Source: Actinacidiphila acidipaludis (GTDB lineage Bacteria; Actinomycetota; Actinomycetes; Streptomycetales; Streptomycetaceae). From it: DNA of 64,000 nucleotides. Positions 9,432 to 17,530 of this stretch are shown here, one piece after another. The stretch covers positions 22,939 to 86,938 of the forward strand of contig NZ_JAINZZ010000030.1 of NCBI RefSeq assembly GCF_019890725.1, in the 5' to 3' direction. The notes under the pieces were generated by a model. The model was not told the origin of the DNA, did no database searches, and saw only the letters and a program-made list of their open reading frames with translations. Every line of letters begins with the position of its first letter. Position 1 is the stretch's first letter. A program made the position numbers and the translations under genes.

Positions 9432-10537
9432 CGCGCCCCCTTCGTACCTGCGGACGTGCGCCGTGCGGACGTGCGCCCTGCGGATGTGCGCCGTGCGGAC
9501 CCGAACTCCGCCGGCCCGGCCTTCGCCCGGGTGCGCCGCGAAGCCCTCGGCCGCGCGATCGGGAGCCGTACGGTCCCGGACTCGTCAGGCCGGACACCGC
9601 GGTTGCCTGCCGCGGACAGCAGCAGGGACGCGCCCAGCGCCAGCGCGCTCACCCGGCGCGAGAGGCGGATCGCCCGCCGGATGTCCGCCGGGCCCGGGGC
9701 GGCGAACTCCCCGCCCAGCACCGGCCGGTGCTCGACGCGGCCGCCGTAGGCCAGGGTGCCGCCCAGACGCAGCCGCAGGGCGCCGGCGAACGCGGCCTCC
9801 ACAGGGCCGGCGTTGGGGCTGGGGTGGAGGCGGGCGTCGCGGCGCCAGACGCGCAGCGCGGAACGCGGGTCGGGCCCCGCCAGCACGGCCAGCGCCGCGG
9901 TCAGCCGGGCGCCGGGCCATCCGGCGGCGTCGTCCAGCCGGGCCGACGCCCAGCCGAACCGCAGGTACCGCGGCGAGCGGTGACCGACCATGGCGTCCAG
10001 GGTGTTGACGGCCCGGAAGCCGGCCAGGCCCGGCACCCCGGCCAGGCCGCCCCACACCAGCGCGCCGACCACGGCGTCGGAGGTGTTCTCGGCGACGGAC
10101 TCGACCACGGCGCGCGCGATGCCGTCCGCGTCGAGCCGCTGCGGGTCGCGCCCGCACAGGTGGGGCAGCCGCTCCCGGGCCGCCGCCAGGTCCCCGGCCT
10201 CCAGCGCGGCGCCGATCGCGGACGCCTCACGGGCCAGCGACGTGCCGCCCAGCACCGTCCAGGTGGCGGCGGCGGTCAGCGCGACGTGCAGCGCGGGGGA
10301 GGAGCGCACGGCCCGCCGGGCCAGTAGGGCGGCAGCCACCGCACCTCCGGCGCACAGCGCCGTGTGGACCGTGCCGGTCGCACGGTCGTCGCGCCACAGC
10401 CGGCGTTCCAGCGCCGCCGCCGCGCGCCCGAAGCCGGCGACCGGATGGCCGCGACGCGGGTCGCCCAGGGCGAGGTCGCACAGGAAGCCGAGCGTGGCGC
10501 CGTACGCGAAGACGCGTCGGGCACGCGGGGCGGGCAT
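9428..10537 (-). CDS. cbiB: adenosylcobinamide-phosphate synthase (CbiB/CobD)
   Basis: 369 residues. The family core includes FLCDLALGDPRRGHPVAGFGR, VVESVAENTSDAVVGALVWG and FRAVNTLDAMVGHRSPRY. These are membrane-embedded enzymes that attach aminopropanol (or its phosphate) to cobyric acid. The last 50 or so residues are unusual: a basic Arg/Ser/Thr-rich tail in which ARRTS and AGRTS pentapeptides alternate, coded by a 15-bp tandem repeat. An in-frame stop lies 18 bases upstream, so ATG 10537 is the first ATG start. No clear Shine-Dalgarno sequence precedes it; translation probably depends on the short ORF ending 4 bases upstream. First biosynthetic gene after the B12 riboswitch. Confidence 0.92.
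   Translation of the reverse strand: MPAPRARRVFAYGATLGFLCDLALGDPRRGHPVAGFGRAAAALERRLWRDDRATGTVHTALCAGGAVAAALLARRAVRSSPALHVALTAAATWTVLGGTSLAREASAIGAALEAGDLAAARERLPHLCGRDPQRLDADGIARAVVESVAENTSDAVVGALVWGGLAGVPGLAGFRAVNTLDAMVGHRSPRYLRFGWASARLDDAAGWPGARLTAALAVLAGPDPRSALRVWRRDARLHPSPNAGPVEAAFAGALRLRLGGTLAYGGRVEHRPVLGGEFAAPGPADIRRAIRLSRRVSALALGASLLLSAAGNRGVRPDESGTVRLPIARPRASRRTRAKAGPAEFGSARRTSAGRTSARRTSAGTKGAR
9447..9500. repeat. 15-bp tandem repeat inside the 3' end of cbiB
   Basis: Three complete 15-base units (CCTGCGGACGTGCGC and close variants, starting at 9447, 9462 and 9477) plus a partial fourth. On the coding (minus) strand they give alternating ARRTS/AGRTS pentapeptides. The repeat keeps the reading frame and adds a basic tail after the conserved CbiB domain. 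Copy number is likely to vary between strains. Confidence 0.8.
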
Positions 10538-10541
10538 CGGC

Positions 10542-10616
10542 TCAGCCCGCCGTCACGCTCCGCGGGGGCGAACAGGGTGGTGTGCCTGGGGTGGTGACGG
10601 AACGGGTGCCGGGCAT
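10542..10616 (-). CDS. 24-codon leader ORF between the B12 riboswitch and cbiB
   Basis: ATG at 10614-10616 is preceded by a good Shine-Dalgarno (GAGGA, 9-base spacing), whereas cbiB has none. The peptide starts MPGTRSVTTPGTPP, is rich in Pro, Thr and Ser, and ends with TGA at 10542-10544, four bases before the cbiB ATG. The arrangement suggests that ribosomes load on this ORF and reinitiate at cbiB, so the riboswitch could control one loading site for the whole operon. No homology is recognised and the peptide may have no function of its own. Existence as a translated ORF is an inference. Confidence 0.45.
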   Translation of the reverse strand: MPGTRSVTTPGTPPCSPPRSVTAG

Positions 10617-10656
10617 GGCAGGGAGTCCTCACTCAGGGTCCGCGCCCTGGTTCGAC

Positions 10657-10850
10657 GTGACCGGCGGTGAGAGTCTCCTGGCTCCCGGATCAACGCACTC
10701 CCGGTCTTCCAGCCGGCAAGCCGGCCGTGACGTACGGGTTGGGAGTGCACTCCCCGGTGACAGTGGCGGGACCGCGCCGGATTCACACCGGACTTCCTCT
10801 CCTGCCGCCGCATGGCTTCCGGCAGTTCACCACGTGAGCGATACCCGGTC
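10657..10850 (-). promoter_or_regulatory. cobalamin (adenosylcobalamin) riboswitch of the cob operon
   Basis: Read on the minus strand the region has the conserved landmarks in order: AAGTCCGGTGTGAATCCGG, then CGGTCCCGCCACTGT with the B12 box core GCCACTG at 10761-10767, and finally GAGCCAGGAGACTCTC near 10670-10684. This is the class I cobalamin aptamer. Downstream, CAGGG/CCCTG arms just before the leader-ORF ribosome site could form the expression platform. The first gene served is cbiB, so B12 would switch off its own synthesis. Aptamer limits are approximate. Confidence 0.93.
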
Positions 10851-10933
10851 AACTCCCCGTTGACCTGCGCCGACGGAGTGTGGTGAGGTCCACACGCCGC
10901 CGGCGCACGAGGTTCACGGGTTCGCGCGGGGTG

Positions 10934-11143
10934 CTACTTCGAGACGATCAGGTAGATGCCCCACGCGACGGCCGCCGCGCAGGCGGCGAAGCACACGTAC
11001 GCGCCGGTGCGGGAGAGCGCGGCGGCTCCGCCCTCGCGGCGGGACAGGCCCACCACGCCTAGGGTGAAGACGCCGACCAGGCCGACGGTGGACAGCAGCG
11101 TGACGGCGAAGACCGTGAACAGGGCGTGCCAGTCGATGCTCAT
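10934..11143 (-). CDS. small two-helix membrane protein downstream of pit
   Basis: 69 residues with two hydrophobic segments (about 7-32 and 48-67) separated by a short RREGG loop. No enzymatic motif is visible. It starts with ATG at 11141-11143, 22 bases after the pit stop, with AGGTCCTTC-type purine-poor spacing, and is almost surely cotranscribed with pit. Position suggests an accessory or stabilising partner of the phosphate transporter, but that is inference from neighbourhood only. Between its stop and the riboswitch lies a GTGTGG/CCACAC hairpin (10878-10895) without a U-run. Confidence 0.75.
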   Translation of the reverse strand: MSIDWHALFTVFAVTLLSTVGLVGVFTLGVVGLSRREGGAAALSRTGAYVCFAACAAAVAWGIYLIVSK

Positions 11144-11165
11144 GGGAGGTCCTTCTCGCGGGGCT

Positions 11166-12356
11166 TCAGGCGGCCGTGCCGGCGGCCGGGGCCGGGGGCG
11201 GCGGGGCGACGGCGGCGATGGCCGCGGTGACGGCGCCCTGCGGCTCCGCCGTGTCGGTCTCGTTGACGTTGGCGCTGGTGACCGGCCGGCGCCGCGAGGC
11301 GGTGCGGATGGCCGCGCAGGCCGCGAGGGCGAGCACCGCGACCACGGTGACTCCCCACTTGCCCTGGTCGGCCAGCAGCGCGGCGCCCGCCGCGACCAGG
11401 CCCGCGCCCGGCAGGGTCAGCACCCAGGCCGCGACCATCCGGCCGGCGGTGCTCCAGCGCACCACCGCGCCGCTGCGACCCAGGCCCGCGCCCATCACCG
11501 CGCCGGAGCAGACCTGCGTGGTGGACAGCGCGAAGCCGAGGTGGGACGAGGCGAGGATGGTGGCCGCCGCGCCGGTCTGGGCGGCGAAGCCCTGCTGCGG
11601 CTGGATGTCGGTCAGGCCGCGCCCCATGGTGCGGATGATCCGCCAGCCGCCGAGGTAGGTGCCCATCGCCATGGCGGCGCCGGCGGAGACGATCACCCAC
11701 AGCGGCGGGTCGGAGTGCGGGGCGAGGGCGTTGCCGGTGATCAGGGTGAGGGTGATCACACCCATGGTCTTCTGCCCGTCGCTGGTGCCGTGGGCGAGCG
11801 AGACCAGGCCGGCCGAGGCGATCTGCCCGGCCCGGTACCCGCGTGCCGTGGCCTTCGGGTCGGTCCTGCGTCCGACCCGGTAGGACACGCGGGTGGCGAG
11901 CGTCGAGGCCAGGCCGGCCACGACGGGTGCGGCCGCGGCCGGGATCAGGACCTTCATCACCACCGCGTCGCCGTGGATGCCGTGGGTGCCGGCGGCCACC
12001 AGGACCGCGCCGATGAGGCCGCCGAACAGGGCGTGCGAGGAACTGGAGGGCAACCCGGCCAGCCAGGTGATCATGTTCCACAGGATCGCGCCGACCAGGC
12101 CGGCGAAGATCACTTCGGGCTTGATCCCGGCGGACTCGTCGATGATGCCGCCGGAGATGGTCTTGGCGACGGCGACCGAGAGGAACGCGCCGACGAGGTT
12201 GAGTGCGGCGGACATGGCCACCGCCGTCTTGGGCTTGAGCGCACCGGTCGAGATGGTGGTGGCCATCGCGTTGGCGGTGTCGTGGAATCCGTTCGTGAAG
12301 TCGAACACGAGTGCGGTGGCGATCACGATTCCGATCAGGAGCGTGATGTGTTCCAT
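11166..12356 (-). CDS. pit: low-affinity inorganic phosphate transporter (Pit family)
   Basis: About 396 residues with many membrane spans. It carries both copies of the Pit signature: FDFTNGFHDTANAMATTI near the N terminus and LAHGTSDGQKTMGVITL in the second half. GLPSSSSHALFGGLIGA is also typical. The family imports metal-phosphate with protons. I choose the ATG of MEHITLLIG at 12356; longer upstream readings add an arginine-rich stretch that overlaps the promoter. A PHO box lies about 54 bases upstream, so expression is probably under PhoP. It is followed directly by a small membrane-protein gene. Confidence 0.93.
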   Translation of the reverse strand: MEHITLLIGIVIATALVFDFTNGFHDTANAMATTISTGALKPKTAVAMSAALNLVGAFLSVAVAKTISGGIIDESAGIKPEVIFAGLVGAILWNMITWLAGLPSSSSHALFGGLIGAVLVAAGTHGIHGDAVVMKVLIPAAAAPVVAGLASTLATRVSYRVGRRTDPKATARGYRAGQIASAGLVSLAHGTSDGQKTMGVITLTLITGNALAPHSDPPLWVIVSAGAAMAMGTYLGGWRIIRTMGRGLTDIQPQQGFAAQTGAAATILASSHLGFALSTTQVCSGAVMGAGLGRSGAVVRWSTAGRMVAAWVLTLPGAGLVAAGAALLADQGKWGVTVVAVLALAACAAIRTASRRRPVTSANVNETDTAEPQGAVTAAIAAVAPPPPAPAAGTAA

Positions 12357-12409
12357 GGACCCAGGCATTCGTTCGATCGGACAGTGGCGAGCCGACCGTA
12401 CGGAGCCAT

Positions 12410-12427
12410 GGTGAACGGAAGGTGAAC
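12410..12427 (-). promoter_or_regulatory. PHO box (PhoP operator) upstream of pit
   Basis: On the minus strand the sequence is GTTCACCTTCCGTTCACC. This is two exact GTTCACC heptamers spaced by four bases, the 11-base direct-repeat unit of Streptomyces PhoP operators. It lies 54 bases before the pit start codon, where it could overlap the promoter. Whether PhoP activates or represses here cannot be told from sequence. Confidence 0.8.
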
Positions 12428-12540
12428 TGCGCACAGACATGGGGTGCTGACATGAATTCGGCGTTAACGATCTTGGAATCGTCAGTGACTCACAGGTTAC
12501 CGCTCGTGTTCGGAGCCGCGCGCGACGAGCCCGCCGCCAG

Positions 12541-12611
12541 CGCCGGGACGGCGGGGCGGCGGGGCGTGGGGGCGGCGGGATGTGGGGGCGTGGGTGCGTC
12601 AGGGGGGGCGG
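12541..12611 (+). other. G-run-rich intergenic tract with quadruplex potential
   Basis: The plus strand carries seven or more runs of three to seven G separated by one to seven bases, between the pit regulatory region and the stop codon of the oxidoreductase gene. It fits the usual pattern for G-quadruplex formation on the plus strand. On the minus strand it is the C-rich 3' flank of the oxidoreductase transcript. No gene is seen between 12441 and 12611. Confidence 0.5.
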
Positions 12612-14003
12612 TCAGTGGCGCCCGGCCAGGCGGTCGGCCCAGCGGGCCAGGACGTCGGTGCGCGTGCTGCGGGCCGCCCGTTCCCTGCGGTCCGCGGCGC
12701 GGTAGGCGGCGTAGAGCCCGTGCACCCCCGCCCAGCGGAACGGCTCCGGCTCCCAGCGCCGCACCCGGTGCCCCACCCACGGCAGGCCGGTGAGCGCGGT
12801 CCGCTGCCCCTGCCCGGAGTCCAGCCGGACCAGGTCGCACAGGGTGCGCGCCGCCAGGTTGGAGGTGGCCACCCCGCTGCCGACGTAACCGCCCGCCCAG
12901 CCCAGGCCCGTGGTCCGGTCGAGCTGGACGCTCGCGCACCAGTCGCGCGGCACCCCCAGCACGCCCGACCAGGCGTGGTCGATCGCCGCCCCGGCCGTCG
13001 CGGGGAAGAGGCGGACCAGGATCTCCCGCAGCGCCGCCACCGTCGCCGCCGAGGTCCGCCCGTCGCTGTCGGTGCGCGAGCCGAACCGGTACGGCACCCC
13101 GCGCCCGCCCAGCGCGATCCGGCCGTCGGCGGTGCGCTGCGCGTACATGTAGGCGTGCGCCATGTCGCCCAGCGTCTCCGCGCCGTCCCAGCCGATCGTC
13201 GCCCACACCTCGGGCGGCAGCGGTTCGGTGGCGATCATGGAGGAGTTCATCGGCAGCCAGGTGCGCCGCTGTCCCCGCAGGGAGGCGGTGAAGCCCTCGG
13301 TGCAGCGCAGGATGTACGGCGCCCGGACCGTGCCGTAGGGCGTGACCGCGTGCCGGGGCCGGATCTCGGTCACCGGCGTCGACTCGTGCAGCGTCACCCC
13401 GAGCCGTTCGACCGCCGCGGCCAGCCCCTGCACCAGCTTGACCGGGTGCACCCGCGCGCCGTGCGGCGTCCAGGTGCCGCCGACCGTGCCCGCCACTCGT
13501 ACCCGGCGCGCCGACTCGGCCGCGCCCAGCAGGACCCGGTCCTTCTCGCCGAACGCCGTCTCCGCCTCGTGATAGGCCTTCAGGCGTGCCAACTGTGCCG
13601 GGCTGCAGGCCACTTCGAGGACGCCGCCCTGGTGGATGTCGGCGTCGATGCCCTCCCGGGCGGCCACCGCGACCACCTCGCCGACCGTGTCGTTCATCGC
13701 CCGCTGCAGTGCGACCGCCGCGTCGTGGCCGTGCAGCCGGGCGTACCGGTCGCGGCCGGCGATGCCGTTGTACAGCCAGCCGCCGTTGCGCCCGGACGCG
13801 CCGTAGCCGCAGAACCGCGCCTCCAGCACGGTGATGCGCAGGAACGGCGCCGCCTTCTTCAGGTAGTAGGCGGTCCACAGGCCCGTGTAGCCGCCGCCGA
13901 CGATCACCACGTCCGCGTCGCCGTCCCCGGGCAGCGGCTCACGCGGCACCGGGATGCCCGTCCCCGCGTACCAGAAGGAGATACCGCCGTTGACGGTGGT
14001 CAT
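12612..14003 (-). CDS. FAD-dependent amine/amino-acid oxidoreductase (DAO family)
   Basis: 463 residues. The N-terminal dinucleotide fold DADVVIVGGGYTGLWTAYYL binds FAD, followed by the FAD-contact block ARFCGYGASGRNGGW. GWAGGYVGSGVATSNLAAR near residue 370 is the second flavin-binding block. The layout matches DadA/PuuB-type oxidases that act on primary amines such as gamma-glutamylputrescine; the substrate here is not known. I choose ATG 14003 (MTTVNGGISFWY) because AGGGG lies just upstream; longer readings add a non-conserved lead. It is divergent from the aldolase gene, with about 107 bases between them. Confidence 0.85.
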   Translation of the reverse strand: MTTVNGGISFWYAGTGIPVPREPLPGDGDADVVIVGGGYTGLWTAYYLKKAAPFLRITVLEARFCGYGASGRNGGWLYNGIAGRDRYARLHGHDAAVALQRAMNDTVGEVVAVAAREGIDADIHQGGVLEVACSPAQLARLKAYHEAETAFGEKDRVLLGAAESARRVRVAGTVGGTWTPHGARVHPVKLVQGLAAAVERLGVTLHESTPVTEIRPRHAVTPYGTVRAPYILRCTEGFTASLRGQRRTWLPMNSSMIATEPLPPEVWATIGWDGAETLGDMAHAYMYAQRTADGRIALGGRGVPYRFGSRTDSDGRTSAATVAALREILVRLFPATAGAAIDHAWSGVLGVPRDWCASVQLDRTTGLGWAGGYVGSGVATSNLAARTLCDLVRLDSGQGQRTALTGLPWVGHRVRRWEPEPFRWAGVHGLYAAYRAADRRERAARSTRTDVLARWADRLAGRH

Positions 14004-14110
14004 AATGCCCCTGCAATCCGTGTGCTCGGTGGGTGGTGTGCGGGACGCTACTGCGCCCGTCCGAGGCCCGGCAACGGACAACGTGTAAGCACCCGGCGTA
14101 AGGACGCGAC

Positions 14111-14776
14111 GTGCGTGACACTGTGGAAGAAGCCTGGTCGGACGTGGTGGAGACGGCCCGCAGGAGCGTGGCGGACGGCCTGGTCGTCGGAAGGTCGGGC
14201 AACGTCTCGGCGCGGGTGGGCGACCTCGTGCTCGTCACCCCCACCGGCGTGCCGTACGACCGGCTCGGACCGGACGACGCCGTGGCGGTGGACCTGGCCG
14301 ACGGACGGCAGGTGCGCGGCGCGCTGCGGCCCACCAGCGAACTGCAGATGCACCTGGCGGTCTACCGTGCCACCCCGGCCCGCGCGATCGTGCACACCCA
14401 CGCGCCGCACGCCACCGCGGTCTCCACGCTGGTCACCGAACTCCCCCTGATCCACTACATGGCGGCGGCGCTCGGCGGCCAGGTCCTGGTGGCCGGCTAC
14501 GAGCTCTACGGCAGCGACGCACTGGCGGACGAGGTGCTCGGGGCGCTGCGCGAGGACCGCACCGGCTGCCTGATGCGCAACCACGGCACCCTGACGTACG
14601 GCGACACCCTCGACGAGGCGTACGACCGCACCGCGCAGCTGGAGTGGATGTGCCGGGTGTGGCTGCTGGCCCGCTCGGCGAAGGACGCGGGCATGCCGCG
14701 CACCCTGACCGGACGGCAACTGGACCGGGTCACCGAGAAGCTCAAGGGCTACGGACAGCAGGCGCCGCCGGCCTGA
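14111..14776 (+). CDS. class II aldolase/adducin family protein
   Basis: 221 residues, GTG start. GNVSARVGDLVLVTPTGVPYD is the substrate-phosphate loop, and the zinc ligands are the His pair of AIVHTHAPHA near residue 97 plus a later His in CLMRNHGTLTYG. The family includes L-fuculose-1-phosphate and ribulose-phosphate aldolases and 5'-methylthioribulose dehydratases, so the exact reaction is open. It is divergent from the FAD oxidoreductase, which could feed an aldehyde or amine catabolic route, but no sugar kinase or transporter is next to it. Confidence 0.85.
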   Translation: MRDTVEEAWSDVVETARRSVADGLVVGRSGNVSARVGDLVLVTPTGVPYDRLGPDDAVAVDLADGRQVRGALRPTSELQMHLAVYRATPARAIVHTHAPHATAVSTLVTELPLIHYMAAALGGQVLVAGYELYGSDALADEVLGALREDRTGCLMRNHGTLTYGDTLDEAYDRTAQLEWMCRVWLLARSAKDAGMPRTLTGRQLDRVTEKLKGYGQQAPPA

Positions 14777-14777
14777 A

Positions 14778-14845
14778 CCGGGCTCGAACGGGCCCCGGAC
14801 CGGCCCGAACCGGCCCCAGACCGGCCCGGACCGATCCGAAGCAGC
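14778..14845. repeat. GC-rich imperfect direct repeats
   Basis: After the aldolase stop the sequence repeats CCGGCCCGAAC/CCGGCCCGGAC-type units of about 10 bases several times. They are imperfect and show no recognisable gene or terminator U-run. Slipped-strand expansion is the simplest origin. Confidence 0.6.
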
Positions 14846-14954
14846 CGTGACGCTGCCCGAACGCGCCCCGGAAACCCCGGAAAAGGGCTGGAATGTCACC
14901 CACTCGACAGCGGCCCCCTGGCACACGGCGGCGACTTTGCCCACACTGGAGAGG

Positions 14955-16070
14955 ATGCGCCTACGTACAGGAGTGGTCCTGGCGGCCACAGCAGCGGTGG
15001 GTGCCGGGACGGCCGCACTGGCGGTCGGCCGGTACGGGTCCGGCTTCGCCCTGAAGCCCTCAGTGGCGGGTCCCGCCCCGGAGGGGCTGATCACCGTCCA
15101 TGCCGTCGACGGCGACTGGGTGGTGCTCACCCGCACCACCGCCTCCGCCCGGCCCGGCGTCTACGGGCTGTCCGGCACCAAACTGCACGCCACGGTCGGA
15201 CCGGTCGCCGGGCAGGACGCCTACTCCGTCACCCGCAGGCTGCTGCGCGTGGACCGCGGCGCCCTCGGCGCCGGCGGCTTCGTGCGGATGACCTCCCAGG
15301 CCTACGAGGGCGACCCCCGCAGCGCCCGCGACCTCGACTTCGCGGACGTGCAGGTCCCCGGGGAGCTCGGCCCGATGCCCGCCTGGTTCCTGCCGGGCGC
15401 CCGCCGCACCTGGGTGATCTGCGTGCACGGCGTCGGCGCCACCCGCGAGCAGGCGCTGCCCGTGCTGCCCGCGCTGCACCGCTTCCGCTTCCCGGTGCTC
15501 GTGCCGTCCTACCGCAACGACCCCGGCGCGCCGCCGTCGCCCGACGGCATCGCCCACCTCGGCGACACCGAGTGGAGCGACCTGGACTCCGCCATGCGTC
15601 ACGCCGTCGACCAGGGCGCCGAGCACATCGTCCTCTACGGCTGGTCCACCGGCGCCACGATGGCGCTGCGGGCCCTGTCGCAGTCCACCGTCCGCGGCAG
15701 GGTCAGCGGCCTGGTGCTCGACTCCCCGGTGCTGGACTGGCGGTCCACGGTCCGTGCCTCGGTCCGCACCCGCGGGCTGCCCGCCGTGGTCAGCCCGCTC
15801 GCCGAGCGCACCGTCGAGGGCCGGACCGGGCTGCACGCGGCCCGCCACACCGAGGCCCTCGAACCCGAGCGGCTCACCGTCCCCACCCTGATCGTGCACG
15901 GTCCCGACGACCACTTCGCCCCCTACTCGGCCTCGCACCGCCTGGCCGAGCAGCGGCCGGACGTCGTGACCCTGCACACCGTGCCCGACGCGCCCCACGC
16001 CGCCATGTGGAACGCCGACCCGGACGGCTACGAGGAGACCCTGAGGCGGTTCCTGACACCGCTCATGTGA
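14955..16070 (+). CDS. alpha/beta-hydrolase, probably membrane-anchored or secreted
   Basis: About 371 residues from ATG 14955, chosen because GGAGAGG precedes it directly. The N terminus (MRLRTGVVLAATAAVGAGTA) is a signal peptide or single membrane anchor. The hydrolase core has VICVHGVGATREQ (oxyanion strand), the nucleophile elbow LYGWSTGATMAL with Ser near residue 236, VHGPDDHF with the acid, and DAPHAAMWN with the His. The elbow is GxSxG with Trp, as in many BAAT- or peptidase-like hydrolases of unknown substrate. A GTG further upstream at 14847 gives a longer protein but no better signal peptide. Confidence 0.8.
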   Translation: MRLRTGVVLAATAAVGAGTAALAVGRYGSGFALKPSVAGPAPEGLITVHAVDGDWVVLTRTTASARPGVYGLSGTKLHATVGPVAGQDAYSVTRRLLRVDRGALGAGGFVRMTSQAYEGDPRSARDLDFADVQVPGELGPMPAWFLPGARRTWVICVHGVGATREQALPVLPALHRFRFPVLVPSYRNDPGAPPSPDGIAHLGDTEWSDLDSAMRHAVDQGAEHIVLYGWSTGATMALRALSQSTVRGRVSGLVLDSPVLDWRSTVRASVRTRGLPAVVSPLAERTVEGRTGLHAARHTEALEPERLTVPTLIVHGPDDHFAPYSASHRLAEQRPDVVTLHTVPDAPHAAMWNADPDGYEETLRRFLTPLM

Positions 16071-16213
16071 GCGCTTACCGCCCTGCTGCGAGGCTCCGAT
16101 TGGGATTCTGGGCGCTCAACGGCGAGACTGATCCGGTGACGTCCCGTAGCCCGCGAGACACTCCGCTCTGACTCGTCCCCCGCCGGCCGCTCACCGCTGC
16201 CCGGAGGACCGCC

Positions 16214-17506
16214 ACGACGCGCAGGTCCAGACCTCCGCGCCCCCCTGAGGGCACCCCCTCAGTCCCCGAACTCGCCCGCCTCGCGCGGACCGAACTCGCC
16301 ACCGCGGCCCGGGTCGCCCGCTGGGCGGGCACCGGGCCCGGCACGGCGGGCCGGACCGGGATACTGGCCGAGCCCGCGGTCCGCCGGGCCGCCGACGACC
16401 TCGGGCTGACTCCCGGCCAGATCCGCACCGCGTGGGACCGCGCCCGGCTCGCCGGACTGATCGAACTGCACGGCGGCGCCGCCCGCCCCGGCTGGCGGTT
16501 GCGGGCCTGGGACGACGACGACACCGCGGTGCTGCGCGGCTGGGTCGCGCTGTTCGACGCCTGGTCCCTCGCGCATCCGTTCCTGCCCGGCGAGACCACC
16601 GGCCCCGACCCGGCCCTGGTGGCCGAAGTCGTCGAGGCGGCACCGCAGTTGATGTCGCTGCTGCACCTGTCCAACGGGCCGGTGCCGATCGACACCCTGC
16701 TGGACCTGCTGCGCCAGCGCGTCGCGGAACTGCGCACCGAGCGGCACGAGCCGCCCGCCGAGGCGATGAGCGACCCGATGCCGGCCCTGCTCGACTGGAC
16801 GCTGGACGCCGCCGCCAGGGTGGGAGCGCTCCGCCCGCGCGACCCGCAGCGCCCGGACGAGGTCGTGCTGACCCCGCTGGGCAGTTGGGCGGTGTGGGTG
16901 AAGCTGGAGCAGATCTGCGTCGCCGCGCAGGGCCCCGAGGGGCACATGGAGCAGTCCGCCGCGACCATGCTGCGCGCCTGCGCCCGGCTCTCGCCGGGTC
17001 CCGCTCGTGCCGAGTACCGCGCCTGGCTCGCCGCCCGCCCGGTGGGCGGCGCCGTCGCCGAGCTGCTGGAGACCGCCCGCGGCGACGACGCGCTGCTGCG
17101 CGGCCTGGCCTTCGAGGCGCTGCGGGTGGTTGGCGACGGGGCCGAGCCCGCGGTCCGCGCGGTCGTCGACGAACCGGTGCTGCGCCCCTACGCGGTGCTG
17201 TGGCTGGCCGAGCTCGACGGCGGGGACCCGGACGCCGCGATGGCGCTGCTCAGCCGCGAGGAGGCGACCTGGCTGTGGGTCGACACCGCGGCCGCGGTCG
17301 TCGACCACGGCGAGGGACATCTGCTGGTCAGCCATCTGGAGACCGCGGTGCAGGGTTCGCTGCCCGGCCTGCTGGAGGAGGTGCGCGGCGTCGGCCACCC
17401 CCGCACCGTGCAGGTGCTGGTCGCGCTCGCCGCCGCGCATCCCGACCCCGCCCTCGCCAAGGCGATGCGGCGGGCGGCGTTCCAGGTGCACACCGGCGAG
17501 GCCTGA
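16214..17506 (+). CDS. conserved actinomycete protein, winged-helix-like N terminus and helical-repeat C terminus; apparent ACG start
   Basis: The coding frame opens after a TGA at 16169 and reads well as protein from about 16214, but has no ATG or GTG before the conserved region. A strong Shine-Dalgarno GGAGGA (16202-16207) sits six bases before the tandem codons ACG ACG at 16214. The N-terminal part (for example RRAADDLGLTPGQIRTAWDR) looks like a winged-helix DNA-binding fold. The C-terminal 150 residues (FEALRVVGDGAEPAVRAVVD and onwards) look like HEAT-type helical repeats. Either translation starts at ACG or an ATG start was lost by a T-to-C change or sequencing error. A TTG at 16499 would delete the N-terminal domain. 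Function unknown. Confidence 0.6.
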   Translation, partial: TTRRSRPPRPPEGTPSVPELARLARTELATAARVARWAGTGPGTAGRTGILAEPAVRRAADDLGLTPGQIRTAWDRARLAGLIELHGGAARPGWRLRAWDDDDTAVLRGWVALFDAWSLAHPFLPGETTGPDPALVAEVVEAAPQLMSLLHLSNGPVPIDTLLDLLRQRVAELRTERHEPPAEAMSDPMPALLDWTLDAAARVGALRPRDPQRPDEVVLTPLGSWAVWVKLEQICVAAQGPEGHMEQSAATMLRACARLSPGPARAEYRAWLAARPVGGAVAELLETARGDDALLRGLAFEALRVVGDGAEPAVRAVVDEPVLRPYAVLWLAELDGGDPDAAMALLSREEATWLWVDTAAAVVDHGEGHLLVSHLETAVQGSLPGLLEEVRGVGHPRTVQVLVALAAAHPDPALAKAMRRAAFQVHTGEA

Positions 17507-17530
17507 GCCGCGGGAAGGCGTCCGGGGGGT

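Noticed and set aside
16499..17506. TTG at 16499 as the start of the winged-helix protein
   Set aside because: It has no ribosome site and would remove conserved-looking sequence. GGAGGA with ACG at 16214 fits better, though unproven.
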